Source: Archegozetes longisetosus
Taxonomy: Eukaryota > Arthropoda > Arachnida > Sarcoptiformes > Trhypochthoniidae
NCBI GenBank assembly: GCA_018873245.2
Contig: JAEMBT020000008.1
Location: forward strand, 13,627,172 to 13,691,171
Length of the DNA: 64,000 nt
Reading direction: 5' to 3'
Of the stretch, positions 23,640 through 37,527 are shown in pieces; positions within the stretch are counted from its first letter, which is position 1, and each line of letters starts with the position of its first letter. The position numbers were made by a program, and so were the translations under genes. The notes beneath the pieces are model-generated. The model was not told where the DNA came from and searched no databases. It saw only the letters and a list, made by a program, of their open reading frames with translations.

Positions 23640-24490
23640 GGCCCACTTCAGAATCGTCATGAAATCAAGCCCTTAAGGGGTTTTTGACGCCTTAGAATTC
23701 ATTTCTGGCGGTCCCAGATGTCGGAAATCAATATTTCCGGAGCAATAAAAATATCGATCTTCCGGTTCTGCTTTTCCCACTTTTTCTACCATTTTTCGTG
23801 TTCCCCGTGACCAGCTGGTCCAATTAAAGCTGTTTCCGATAAACTAGACACTAATCTTGTCACAGAAAAATTGCTCAATTAACTCATTTGTAGTCTAACT
23901 CTAGTCGGAGATGGATGCAAGGCCTAAAGCCACCAAAACATCAAAACCAGAGCCCCGTTCGCCGAACCCAGTGGATACCGCGTGGAGGTGGGGTTGGATT
24001 TTATCCACCTTGTCAGTTTTTTTTCACCAGGATGACCTTGCCTACTCGAGGCATTGAAAAAGGCCGTTTTAGCGCCGAATGCCTCAGTAACGCGCCTGCA
24101 GAGCCCTGAGCAACTGAATCATCTCTGCGAATGGATCGGCACCGCGACGCTTCACGTCACGCTGCCAAAGATATTCACAGAGATGGTTACCCAGGGTCTC
24201 TTTCGGCACGCCACCTAGGCAAATACGGCGCTTCATTGCACGCCAGGACGACTCAATGCGCTGGGTGTTCGCCCAGGTGTCAGGGTCGACGAAGTGGCAC
24301 GAGTGATTAACCGAGAGGTGATTGAATCCTCGGGCATCCAGTCGACCATAGGATTTCCATCAGTCCGTCACTATCATCATTCCTGCCTCAACATGTTGGC
24401 CAATCATGGCCAATAATGTCGCGGCATCCCGACAGTTGTCCGAACACACCTTAATCCTAAGGTCCTCGCTGTGGACATCAATGATTTCAC
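23640..24490 (-). mobile_element. Merlin-type DNA transposon remnant
   Basis: The stretch is clearly richer in G+C than its surroundings and carries the 3' half of a Merlin/IS1016-like (ISXO2-like) transposase. Homology appears cut off at about 24490, where AT-rich DNA begins abruptly. No inverted terminal repeats were confirmed, so the ends are approximate. Confidence 0.7.
24084..24490 (-). pseudogene. Merlin (ISXO2-like) transposase, C-terminal half
   Basis: The minus strand reads GFNHLSVNHSCHFVDPDTWA followed by NTQRIESSWRAMKRR, the signature of the DDE domain of ISXO2-like/Merlin transposases, and ends at a natural stop. The usual catalytic TDEWKSY appears as TD-stop-WKSY, one in-frame TGA, and the N-terminal half is absent. 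The gene is inactive. Confidence 0.85.
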
Positions 24491-24504
24491 AAACTAAAAT
24501 GCTA

Positions 24505-24655
24505 AGTTTCCAAATTTTGATGAACTACAAGTTTTAAGTTTAAAGAATCGATTGATTATCAATTAGGCAATGCTGAAATCAAATCTAATCTAAATCAAAG
24601 TCAGACTATAATCACAGCTTCGGAAATTAATCAATTTTTATTCACTGCCTACTTC
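24505..24655. repeat. Dispersed repeat, copy A
   Basis: Matches the inverse of 48483-48630 (shared core GAATCGATTGATTATCAATT) at roughly 80 per cent by eye. No coding potential; family unknown. Confidence 0.6.
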
Positions 24656-24715
24656 ACAATAAATACTATAAGCTCTGCACGAATCAAAGTTCAAAATTGT
24701 AAAATACTGTAGTAT

Positions 24716-27003
<2,288 letters not shown>

Positions 27004-27190
27004 TTGGAATGTTGTAACTGATAATGACCTAGAATAACAGAAATTGAAAATTAGATCAGACAAAACAGCAAATAAGAAATGATTTGGTAATGAACGGTCT
27101 TTATTGTAAAGTTACTCAATGTAAGACTAAGACTATAAGATTTGATTGAAAATTATTTTTCAGATGTAAATTATGGACGAAACAATAAGG

Positions 27191-27225
27191 AATAAAAGTT
27201 CAAATCATTTCAATTTTATTTTAAA
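27191..27225. terminator. Convergent poly(A) signals of the Scm-like gene and MRPS15
   Basis: AATAAA on the plus strand near 27191 and its inverse (TTTATT) near 27218 lie less than 40 bp apart, between the two 3' ends. Confidence 0.5.
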
Positions 27226-27245
27226 CTCTATTCTCAACTAGATTC

Positions 27246-28498
27246 TTATTTCTTAGCCTCGCTAACTGTTATCCCTAAATATTTTTCTTGTTCTTCAATC
27301 CATTCTTCAATTTCTTTCTTCTTGATTAGGAATTGCTTTTGTTCTTCTTCCAACTTTCGTCGATATGCCTCCAATTTTTCGTCTTTTATTTTTTCGCAAT
27401 ACTCTCGTGTTAATCGTCTCAATTCTCCCTTTCGAGTTAGTTTCATTGGTATTTCACCCAATTTTGGTGGCGTATACGATATTTTCAGTGTTTTGGTTAC
27501 AAAATTAAAACGATTAATATCCGTATAATAGAGATCTTTCAAAATCTTATTTCTTCTATTAATAAGAGTCGTTTGGATTATTTTGAGTCGAGCGGCCTTA
27601 AGTAATAATTAGAATAAGAAACAATAATTAAAATAACTACTTTTCAAATAAAGCCTATAATTAATCGATTTGAAATGAATAACTAACCCATGGATCAACT
27701 TTAGTGAAGTGATGCAAAAAGTTTCTTATCTTGACGGTATAGTCTGTAACTGAATTAGAAGAACAAATTAGTCATTCGTTGAAACAATAATCGAATGATT
27801 TCTCACTTCTAGCTTCAGGTGATGTCGTGTCAGTGGGATGTCTTTGCATCATTTTCATTATGTGATGTCGTTGAAATTTCACGATATCTTTCTATTGAAC
27901 AATACAAAAAACGGTACTTAAGATTCTGAGAATTGTCAATTTATTATTAGTATTCTTAAGAAAACTATGAGAACAGTACCCTTTCAGCAAATTCAAGTGT
28001 AAACTGTCGTCGTACTACTTCTGGAGCACTGAAATAAATCAAATTTTAAGAATAATAGACTATAATTAGGTTGAGATCAGGACTCATGAGAAAGTATTAC
28101 TTTTTAAGTTCTTCAGAATATTCTGCTCCAAGGATTAAAGCCTTCGGATCCCACGTTCCGATATCTTTGATTTCATCTCCTATTAAATTAAATTGATAAA
28201 AATGAAAATCAATTTAATTAGCTATGAATTAAGAACCTGTGACTAGGTGACCGGGAGTTTGTCGCTCTCTCTCCCAATAGAAAGGCAAGAAGTCATTTGG
28301 CCAGTGATGCCATTTTCGATATCTACGGCTAAATCGTTTGCTTACTATAGTAGGCGAACAGTAATTCGATTTGTCCAGGATCGGTCTTTCATTCATCAGC
28401 TCATAGTTTATAAATGACGACAATATCTGCTTATTATTACTGACTATTAACTGATGTCTTATTTGATTTAAATTTAAAGTTGTTCTCAGTGTCAACAT
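27246..28498 (-). CDS. MRPS15: Mitochondrial small ribosomal subunit protein uS15m
   Basis: Six exons, 28498-28237, 28179-28101, 28028-27980, 27891-27807, 27749-27688 and 27596-27246, total 888 bases (295 residues), close to 257 in human. The N-terminus is basic and Ser/Asn-rich, as in a mitochondrial presequence. The S15 core is recognisable: QFTLEFAERKDIVKFQRH, MMQRHPTDTTSPEARI, TVKIRNFLHHF and INRRNKILKDLYYTD. A charged C-terminal helix follows, as in metazoan S15m. The protein binds 12S rRNA in the small mitoribosomal subunit. It converges on the Scm-like gene. A partial copy of exons 3-5 lies at 10.2-10.6 kb. Confidence 0.92.
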
Positions 28499-29461
28499 TT
28501 CTATAATTCAATGAAATAAACGACAGAATTACTGATTAATTAACTTTGAGTTTGAGAATTATTTCTAAAAGTGAAATGTTTTGGTTTTATTTAAATTTGA
28601 ATTTGATACACAAAGCACTATTAAGGTAACAGTTAATAAGTTGAACTGTATTTTTGTTATCACTTTCAACTCGTGCCTCGTTTTGGCGACATTTAATTCA
28701 ATTAAAATACCACCATAACATCATTTTATGAAAGTGTTCGTTATTTCAAAGCAACTTTGAGTCCAAATATCGGTTAAGATATAGTAAATTCGATCGAGAA
28801 TGTCATTAATCGGCAAATTGTCGTCAAAAGTGGCTCTCATTACGGGTTAGACTCTTATCATTAGTCGCTTTGTTTATTATGAATATTTCTAATCAATTCA
28901 TATATACTTACTATTAGATTTTTCCCCTTTAATTACTATTAATATGAATGTACAATTACTAAATAAACACTAATTAATAACTGATTTTATGGTTTAATTT
29001 AAATGACGCGATAGTAATGTTTTCACTCTTAGTTGTTTTTTAGACTAAATTTTGTTTTAGCGCCAACTTTGAAATATTGAAGCTCTTATCCAAACCAATA
29101 GCTTAACAGTTAATAATTGAATTCCAAACGCTTATCCTTTAGATAATCTGATTACTAATCGATAATTTATTTTGAAGACTTTGAATCTTAATTAACAAGA
29201 CATTTCAAGTGTTATTGATTGTTTTATTTTTTTCATTACTTTTAGGAAACTTAATCAAAGTCTTTAATAAAGTTTCCGTTCTTGAATTGACTTAAATAAG
29301 AACTCTTTCTAAAAGATGTTTTGGTCAGATTTCATATTCTTAAATAAATATTATTCTCCTTTAAGAACTTGCCATTCAATAGCTTTATATAAAAAGTATT
29401 CATTAAGTATAAGAAATTTATACTTATATTTATACATTATAAAATGTTAATTGAACTTAAG
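28499..29461. other. Intergenic region between MRPS15 and the SDR gene
   Basis: AT-rich, divergent gene starts on both sides. The missing first exon of the SDR gene (about 15 codons ending in the dinucleotide-binding TG) should lie here, but I could not identify it. Confidence 0.5.
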
Positions 29462-30207
29462 GCGCGAGTTCTGGGATCGGTTGTGCGACAGCCATTTTGT
29501 TCAGTCGATTGGGTGCTCAGCTATCACTCACTGGAAGAGACTTAAATGCATTGCAAAACACTTATAAACAATGCGTTCAGTCTTCCAATCAACCAAATCC
29601 CAACATATTATTGACTAAATGCGATCTGACTAACGAAGAAGAAATCGAAAAGTTGGTTTCGTCTACAATTAAACATTTCGGCAAATTAGACATTTTAGTG
29701 AATAACGCTGGAGTTATCGAATACGGCACTATTGAAAACACTTCTTTGGAACAATTCGATCGCGTAATCAACATTAACCTGAGATCTGTTTACCACCTAA
29801 TGATGTTATCGGTTAAGCATTTGATTGAAAGCAAAGGCAATATTGTGAACGTTTCGAGTGTTAATGGAATCCGATCTTTTCCGAACGTATTGTCTTATTG
29901 TATATCCAAGAGTGGAGTCGATCAGTTGACGCGCTGCGCTGCTATAGAATTGGCTGAAAAACAAGTTCGGGTGAATGCGGTCAATCCAGGTGTGATCGCA
30001 ACTGGACTCCAAAAAAGAGGTGGTTTGAGTGAGGAGGCATTTGAAAAGTTTTTGGAGCACAGCAAAAGCACACATGCGTTGGGCAGAGTGGGAATAGCTG
30101 AAGAGGTGGCCAACACCATAGCTTTCTTAGCTTCAGATGATGCCTCTTTCATCACTGGAGCTACACTACCTGTTGATGGAGGTCGACATGCTTTGTGTCC
30201 ACGATAG
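29462..30207 (+). CDS. Classical short-chain dehydrogenase/reductase, 3' exon
   Basis: The exon starts after an AG acceptor and continues the Rossmann motif (T)GASSGIG, then ILVNNAGVIEYG, the catalytic Ser in VNVSSVNG, and YCISK with the catalytic Tyr and Lys. PGVIATGLQKRGGLSEEAF and SFITGATLPVDGGRH close the fold as in FabG-like NAD(P)-dependent oxidoreductases. The length, about 248 residues plus the missing first exon, is normal. A cytosolic carbonyl or alcohol reductase is likely; the substrate cannot be told. The start codon and first strand are not found. Confidence 0.85.
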
Positions 30208-30759
30208 GTCTCTAATTGTTTAACTGATTCAATAATTGCTTAATCATTCCTGATTTAAGTAGATTTATCAATTATTTCTGTTACTATTATTTTTATATAA
30301 CATATAATTTGTGCAAAATCAGTGTTTAGGTTTTTGATTGATTGAAAATCAATTTTAACATAATATCTCAAGCACTTCTCTTACTGAAAAATCATTGTTC
30401 CCGCGCTCTCTTAATATTTCAAAATGGTTTAGAATATAGCTTAAACTGAAAATCTTGTAATTGTGATCAATTAAAAGATTTTTTTGAAAGTCCGATTTGA
30501 ATACAAACGACTTAAGTCTTATTAACGTATAGTAAAACGAGTTATTAATTATGGGTAATTCTAAGACTTATTCATTAAGTTTATGTTGACTTAATTGATT
30601 GAATATCTACTTCTGATGTATTTAAACGAGAATTTGATAAATACAACGTTAACAGTATCTGAAAATATAATAACTGGTAAATGAAACGCCTTGTATTCAA
30701 TTCTTAAAAACATTCAGCTTTATTCAAAATATCTTGAAGGCAAAGTTGATTTGTCTTTC

Positions 30760-31174
30760 AGTTCCAAATAATACGTACAGCACCTCTTACTTTGGTTGTA
30801 ATGTAAGTGGAGATCCAGGAGGAGAGACCACATTCGGTCCATCGTTGGATGAATCTGATTTATCACTGGAAACTGCTATCATTTTAGGAGTTTTCCTAAG
30901 TTTGGTAGCTGTTGTTTCAACAGTTTTAGTGATGTTTGGTTACTCCAAATATAAAATTAGAATGGAATCAGAATCAGATCGAACTAAAGATTCACATAAA
31001 TCACATTCTTTCACATCTGATTTGCCGTCCACTGAGGTTCAAAGCGTTATAATTGATACCAAATCATTAAAACCTATTAAAAGTGATTTTGCTATTTGGA
31101 AATCAATGCCAAAGGCTGTGACTAGAGATAATAAAATAAATCCGTTGAAGAAAAAGTCAAAAACAAATGATTGA
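30760..31174 (+). CDS. Terminal exon of a single-pass membrane protein, unrecognised
   Basis: A strong acceptor (TTGATTTGTCTTTCAG) precedes an open frame of 138 codons. A short Gly/Ser-rich extracellular-type piece with one Cys (YFGCNVSGDPGG) is followed by one hydrophobic span (AIILGVFLSLVAVVSTVLVM) and a basic, Ser/Lys-rich tail of about 80 residues. Orientation by the positive-inside rule puts the tail in the cytoplasm. The upstream exons are not identified; the SDR gene lies directly before it on the same strand. I do not recognise the family. Confidence 0.5.
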
Positions 31175-31625
31175 CAGTAATATAGGGAAAGAACAAAATG
31201 AATTAAAAGTTACGAAACAAAATTAAACTATCGAACATAGACAACTTGCAGACAGCCATAAATATGGTACACGAAACAAGAAGTGAATTTTTGAACAGTT
31301 GAAGACGTGGTCAAATATCAGCAATCCTATAGTTTTAAGAATAATTTGTTTTATGCAATAGTTTTATTAACTTTAATACGCAATAATCATTGAAAAACAA
31401 AATTTTCAAGATAAAATTTCAAGTCTTAATCTTAAAAATGAAATGTTGAGCGTAAACTTAGGAAAGAGTGGAGCGAAAGCGAAAAAGTTTTCAAGAAATG
31501 CGCGCTTGCGTCAGCTCATGCAGTGCTTATTTGAAGGCAAAACGTAAACATAGATTGAGGCTACACGTGCGAAATGTTTATATTTGACTCATTTGTAGTT
31601 AACTTAAACTGATTTAGTGAAAATT
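31175..31625. other. Intergenic region upstream of RFT1
   Basis: 450 bp, AT-rich, presumably containing the RFT1 promoter. No other feature is seen. Confidence 0.5.
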
Positions 31626-33606
31626 ATGACCAATAAATTGAAGGACAATAATTTACGTTTAGCGACACTGTCGGCCACTTATAACATAATATTACAGGTC
31701 TTTCACTTAATATTATATAACTTATTATTAGTTAAATGAATAGAAAATAACATAATTGTCATCGAATCAATAGATAAGTCTTCGGATCGTGACATTCATC
31801 GCAAATGCATTAATATTGCGGTTTATTAGTCGTGACGTTTTAGGAGTCATTAATGTCAGGTTCGTTTATATTTGAGTCATTATTCACAATAACTAATGAA
31901 TTGTTACATCTAGACTGTTACTATTATACACAACAATCCAGTTTTTGAGTCGTGAACCGTTTCGTCGCGTTTGCATTGGTTCTTCAAAATCTCATCAATG
32001 GTCAGAATTAGTTAATCTGTTAAGTCTTTCGTAAGTTTGGTTCAATTATTGAGTCGTTTTGAGATCAATTCATATGACGTGCTAATTACAGGGTGCCGTT
32101 ATCTTTAGTTTGCGGTACATTTCTATCATTGATCTGGTATTTCGTTCTGGAAAGACCTGACCAGACAGTGGTTTCTGATTACGGGATTGGAGTCATCGCT
32201 ATCTTTATATCAGTTGTAATTGAAATAATAACCGAACCGCTCTATGTTTTCGCTCAAATCAATTCGTTCATCAAGTTTAAAGTAATAGCTGATGGAATAT
32301 TTCTTCTCTCGCGATGTCTTATTATGGTTTCAATAGTTTGCAAATATCCAGAAAAGGCTGTTCTCGTCTTTTCATTTGCACAAATTATTTCATCCATAAT
32401 ATATCTTTCAATTTATTATTTATACTTTATTTTTGTACAAGAGATTCGTTTAAAAAATTTTATTCCAAAAACAAGTGAAAATAAGGTAAAAATAGTTCAA
32501 TACGGAACAGATATTTTGAAACTAACAATCTTTTTACGGTCATAGCACTTTTTTAATGGGTCTCTAATGATACTGACTTTGAGTTTCTTGAAGAATACAA
32601 CTCTGAAGCAGTTTCTAACAGAAGGAGAGAGATTTGTTATGACATTCTTCAACGCAATCACATTCGCAGAACAAGGAGTCTATGATGTAATCAATAATAT
32701 CGGTTCACTTCCAGCACGCCTTGTGTTCCAGCAAATAGAAGAAAGTGGTTTTTTGCTCTTTTCGCAAAAAATAGATCGCGAAAAGTCAGCCAACCATCAA
32801 AACCAAAATGACTTGATTGAATCGAGCTTTATCTTAAAGAACTTGTTGAAGATTATGATTTTGATCGGTTTAGTTATATTGACTTTTGGGTGTAATTATT
32901 CCGAACTGGCTCTTCTTATATACGGAGGGAAAATGTTGAGTCAAGGTCTTGGAACTAATCTCTTGCAATGGCACTGCATCTATGTCTTGTTCATAGCTAT
33001 CAATGGCATCACTGAATGTTTCACTTTTGCAGCTATGAATAGCCAAGAAATTGACAAATTCAATAAGAAGATGATTAAAATTTCCATATTTTTTCTGACA
33101 AGTTCTTATATCTTGACAAAATTTTTCGGGTGTAAAGGCTTTATTATGTCTAACTGTTTGAACATGGGATCAAGAATTTTCATCAGGTATTCATTCATTT
33201 TTTCTGTAAAAATGTAAATCATTTCAGTTTTATGTGAACAATTTCTTTAAAAATTTTAGCGTCAATTTCATACCATCTTATTATCAAAATACAAAAGCTA
33301 ATTCTCCATTAATTGGTTCAATGCCTCACTTATCTGTTCTACTCTCATTTGTTGCAAGTTACGCAGTGCTTTATATATCAAAAGTAAGAAATTTTAAAAC
33401 TATTACAAATATTGTTATTAATTTTGATTTCGTTTCGATAAAAGGAATCGTTGTGTTGCGAAACATCGTTGACTCATATACTGGTTTTCATTCTGATTGG
33501 AATTATTTGTTTATTAGTGAATATTCTAGTCATATATGTTAAAGAGAAAGAATTAGTTAACTTTGCTAAAACTTTATTCAAATCTGATAAAATTAAAAGT
33601 TCATAA
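31626..33606 (+). CDS. RFT1: RFT1, ER multipass protein of N-glycan precursor translocation
   Basis: Seven exons with GT-AG introns, 31626-31697, 31774-31859, 31914-32030, 32092-32485, 32546-33186, 33260-33383 and 33445-33606, total 1596 bases (531 residues; human 541). The start MTNKLKDNNLRLATLSATYN is followed by VTFIANALILRFISRDVLGV and LSREPFRRVCIGSSKS, the conserved RFT1 N-terminus. The C-terminal half has QFLTEGERFVMTFFN, EQGVYDVINNIGSLPARLVF, QIEES and AINGITECFTFAAMNSQEID. RFT1 belongs to the MOP exporter superfamily, sits in the ER membrane and is needed for assembly of the dolichol-linked oligosaccharide. Complete. Confidence 0.95.
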
Positions 33607-34429
33607 ATGTTGAAAACGTATTTATTAAAAAGTGGGTTTAATTTATTTTTCAGTAAAAAGTTGTATATTTTTTATTTGTATGAAAAAAATTTAAATTACA
33701 TGTTGACCTTTTAATGATTTTAGTTAAGTATTTAAAATTATTCCGGTTGTGCGATGTGTTAATCTTTTTTCATTTTTTATTAAGTTTGACCTTTTGTTAC
33801 CTGAGAAACAACTTATTTTATGCATTAGAAGTTTTTGTAGACAGATAAATATTGCAAATCCATTGAAGAGATTTCTAAAGAATTTCTATTTCAATGCGGA
33901 TTTTCAAAGAGAAACTTATGATTTCAATACTAAAATCCTCTTGAATTAAGTTATCTTAAGTTTAAGTTCAGAATGAAAAATAGCTGAACATAAATCAGAG
34001 AAATCTTGAATTGAATGATAGGAAGATAAATATTAATGAGGTTTATTCATGAAAGTAGTGCATCCTGTATGGGATGTTCGCGACAAGTCAGAGATCAATT
34101 CCCCCTAAAATTCTCAGAGCTTTAGAAGCGCAGTCTTACCAATGCCTCAGTCTTTCCAATACCTCAGTCTTTCAATCCCTACCTGTTAGCAAAAGCACTT
34201 AATACAAGTAATTCATGCAAAGGTTGACTCCCAATCGAGTCCCATCGATGCCTAACGTTAGATCGCATGACAAAAGGCTCTCTTACAATACTTGTGCCTG
34301 TTTGGTGAGCACAGGTAACAGTGATTTGAAGTAACAAGTTATAAGTTGTCTTAGGGTAACACAAACAGGGGATGCAGACTATGGTCTACAAAGAAATATT
34401 TGAGTTCACTTAACGCAAACGTTGCAATT
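33607..34429. other. Intergenic region between RFT1 and Dlish
   Basis: Contains the RFT1 3' UTR and the Dlish promoter. A locally less AT-rich patch with repeats of CAGTCTT(T/A)CCAA occurs at 34128-34180. No reading frame with support. Confidence 0.5.
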
Positions 34430-35650
34430 ATGGCGTTCTTGTGTCCCGTCAGAATTAGAAGAGGAAAAAAGAAAAAAGGTTTGTCCAACTTCTTCAATCT
34501 TTTTCTTTTCAAATCTGCTAAAACTCACCAAGTTTTCCCTCAGTTTTCCTTCAGTTTCTTTTCAAAATCATTCATTCATACCCAGTCCTTAGTTGCGAAT
34601 GAGTTTTAGTAGCTTACAATATCTATATATTTACGTGATTTTGTGACTAAATTTTAGAAAATGATAAAATATCAACTCGTGCTCCAAGCATTGGAAGAAT
34701 CACTGGAAGTGCTAGTATTGAAACATTAGTCAGAGTAGGCATTGAGAAAGAACATGGACTATCACCTGACTCAAAGATGGTAGTTCTGCATGACTTCACT
34801 CCATGTGTTGACGATGAGCTAGAAGTCAGACGCGGACAGATAGTTAACGTTCTTTACCAAGAGAATGACTGGGTTTATGTGATCGCTGAAAACCATAACG
34901 AAGGTTTTATACCTCATTCGTATTGTGCTCCCATTGAAAGTCATTTGGCAGCTCTTACTCTAAATGTGAAACATAAAAAGTTGCCGCGAAACGGTGATTA
35001 TGATTTAGACCAGTCTTCAAGAGGGACCGCTCATTCGGAGTTTGAGTGCTTTCAAGGGTCGAGTGGTGGAGATGTTCACCCATTTTTCAAAGATCCTGCC
35101 GGAAGATATATCGTCTTATATACCTTCATTGCTAGAGATGAAAATGATGTCAGTGTTGAAAGAGGAGAATTTGTTACTGTTCTCAATAAAGATGATCCCG
35201 ACTGGTATTGGATCGTAAGGTCTGATGGACAGGAAGGATTCATTCCGTCTGGTTTTGTTTGTCCTGCAGATATGATTCAAGGTATGTACACTTGGTGGTT
35301 ATTCTTGTTGTTTTTGTTTTTCTTATAAATCTTATCCAACAATAGGACACACAAACATAGAGACAAACTCTTCCTCAACAACAAACACTAATATAATTAA
35401 CACAAATAATGGGCAAAACAGTTGCGCACAACAAGAAGACATGCGGTTCCACGGAACGGAGCTGGTCATGTTATACGATTACAAAGCACAGGCACCGGAT
35501 GATCTCAGCGTGCGAAGAGGCGATTGGGTTTACGCAGATTTAAACACACAAAACGTTGACGGATGGCTGTGGGCTTTTGCTCCCAAAGTCCGAAAATACG
35601 GCTTCATTCCCAAAGCCTACGCCAGACCTCCTGCCATGACTTCACTTTGA
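34430..35650 (+). CDS. Dlish: SH3-domain protein Dlish (Vamana)
   Basis: Exons 34430-34478, 34658-35281 and 35346-35650 add to 978 bases (325 residues). Exon 1 is the diagnostic MAFLCPVRIRRGKKKK. Three SH3 domains follow: VVLHDFTPCVDDELEVRRGQ…GFIPHSYC (about residues 56-105), VLYTFIARDENDVSVERGEF…GFIPSGF (about 165-215) and MLYDYKAQAPDDLSVRRGDW…GFIPKAYARP (about 260-320). In Drosophila Dlish binds the Fat and Dachs intracellular machinery and controls the membrane level of the myosin Dachs, and so Hippo-dependent growth. Family and length fit; complete. Confidence 0.93.
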
Positions 35651-35672
35651 CCTTCCGTCCTTTTGTGCCACA

Positions 35673-35678
35673 AATAAA
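35673..35678 (+). terminator. Poly(A) signal of Dlish
   Basis: AATAAA 23 bases after the stop codon, in a TTTTATACAAATGTT context. Confidence 0.7.
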
Positions 35679-36635
35679 ATATTGTTTTATACAAATGTTA
35701 TCATTAGATGTCATCAATTAATGCCATAACCATTCTATACATATTTGTTTCATTATTTCATTGTTTAGGAACACATTCAATACATTCCCTAATTTATGTC
35801 AAAATATCATTAATTTCGGTGCCTTTTAGTGATCATTGTTTTTAATCTTTGAATAATTTATACTTTGATATAGTTTTTGTAAGTTTATTCGTTTTATTAA
35901 TTGAACTAATAATAAAATTATGAAAGTTATGAATTGTGTTTTTTAGTTTGCAACTTCTTTATAAGTCTAAAGAACTTTGAAGAAGCTCAACAAGTCTTCT
36001 ACAAGTCTTTAATATAATTAGATGTCAAATATTCAGGAATTTTGTTTAACTCTTTGCTATGAGTTATTTAGCAGAAATTTGAGATCCGATTCTAATATCA
36101 TATAAACAAATTGAAGGTTCATGTTTCAATTTAATTCTAAACTTTTTAGTTTACATCTAAGTCAAGTCTATGTTTACGCTTTTCCTCAGAACTTCATCAA
36201 TGGATTTGCAAAACTTTATTCCAGCCAATTGAGTAGAAATGGGCTTTAGTTTTGAGTCAATTTTTCAAGTCTAAAAAGTTTAAATTCAGTTCTTTTATGT
36301 TCTGAATAATAATAATAATTTGATCATTTTTTACCTAATATACCAACCACTTGAATGTGCCTGAAACTAGTTTTTTCAAGTGATCAAAAGTTATTAAAAC
36401 AAAGTTGAGCACAAGTTGTGTTGAATACCAAACAAAGTCATACTTTATGAACATTAATCTAAACATAAATGTTATGTCAAATTATAGCAATATATATATA
36501 TATATGTTAAATGTCTGATTAAAGTGTTTAATCAATGTCCACAATTTGATTGAATTAAATAAATTATAATTAAGAACTGGTGACAGAAATATATTCGAAT
36601 TTTAATATAAAATAAAAGTATAATATATTGAAAAG
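35679..36635. other. Intergenic region between Dlish and TAX1BP3
   Basis: AT-rich, with an (AT)n stretch near 36490-36505. No gene support. Confidence 0.5.
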
Positions 36636-37275
36636 ATGTCAACGTTTGAACACAAGGCCGGGACTGCTATTGAGTGTCTCTCAGTATGTATTCATTCATT
36701 CAATTACTTTGAATTGCAATTGAATTAAAGTCGATTTGTTAATCGATTCCTAAAAGATATGAATTGATATCGTTATCACTTTCATCAAAACACTTAAACA
36801 TTCAGTAATTTATTGATTTGTTATGAACTTATCAATAGATAAGACATTGAAACAAATTATAAAACAATTGAATTAGTTTTTAAAAACTTAAACAAAAGAC
36901 AATTAACGCTAAATAAAACTGAAAACTAAAAGTATTATTACTTAAAACTTGAATTAGATTCCAATTAAGCTAACAAAAGAGATAAGTTATGACGAATCGG
37001 GTCGGGAGCTACTGAAGTGCGGATTCAAAATTGGAGGTGGAATAGACCAAGACTTTCGGCAATCGCCGCAAGCGTTTACAGATAATGGCATATACGTGAC
37101 AGACGTGACCGAAGAAGGTCCTGCGTGGAGATGCGGTCTGCGGATGGGTGATAAGATTCTTCAGTGCAATGGCTACGACTTCACGATGGTGACCCACAAG
37201 AAGGCTGTCGAGTATATCAAAAAACATCCCATTCTTAATATGTTGATCGCTAGAAAAGGTGTCACTCAGACTTGA
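36636..37275 (+). CDS. TAX1BP3: TAX1BP3/TIP-1, single PDZ-domain protein
   Basis: Exons 36636-36683 and 36970-37275 give 117 residues (human 124). Almost the whole protein is one PDZ domain: KCGFKIGGGIDQDF (carboxylate-binding loop region), GIYVTDVTEEGPAWRCGLRM, GDKILQCNGYDFTMVTH and KKAVEYIKKHP. GGGIDQD and FTMVTH are specific to TIP-1. The protein is a cytosolic competitor that binds C-terminal PDZ ligands such as beta-catenin and Rhotekin in vertebrates, without any scaffold domain. It ends 250 bp from the convergent LTN1 gene. Complete. Confidence 0.93.
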
Positions 37276-37527
37276 CTTTTCATCACATTTTTCATACTTA
37301 TCTACTGCTCTTTTTATTGTTACATTCCATTCAATATAAGTTTTTGTTTCCTTTTTCTGTAATTTATTTTATAATTACTTTATTTTGGTTTAAGTAAAAA
37401 ATCAAAATTAAATGATCGACCACTTAATTGATTGGACAGCTTTATTGGTAAACATCTAATATTATTACCAATAATTTATAATCATTAGCATTAATATAAC
37501 AAAATAAAACAATTCAGAAAAGTTATA

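Noticed and set aside
29589-30155. Three minus-strand frames opposite the SDR gene
   Set aside because: Shadow frames of a well supported plus-strand exon.
32093-33542. Separate small genes as suggested by three successive frames
   Set aside because: They are consecutive exons of RFT1 once GT-AG junctions are applied.
34179-34364. Minus-strand frame before Dlish
   Set aside because: No similarity, and it overlaps the probable promoter of Dlish.
37009-37227. Minus-strand frame opposite TAX1BP3
   Set aside because: Shadow of the PDZ exon.
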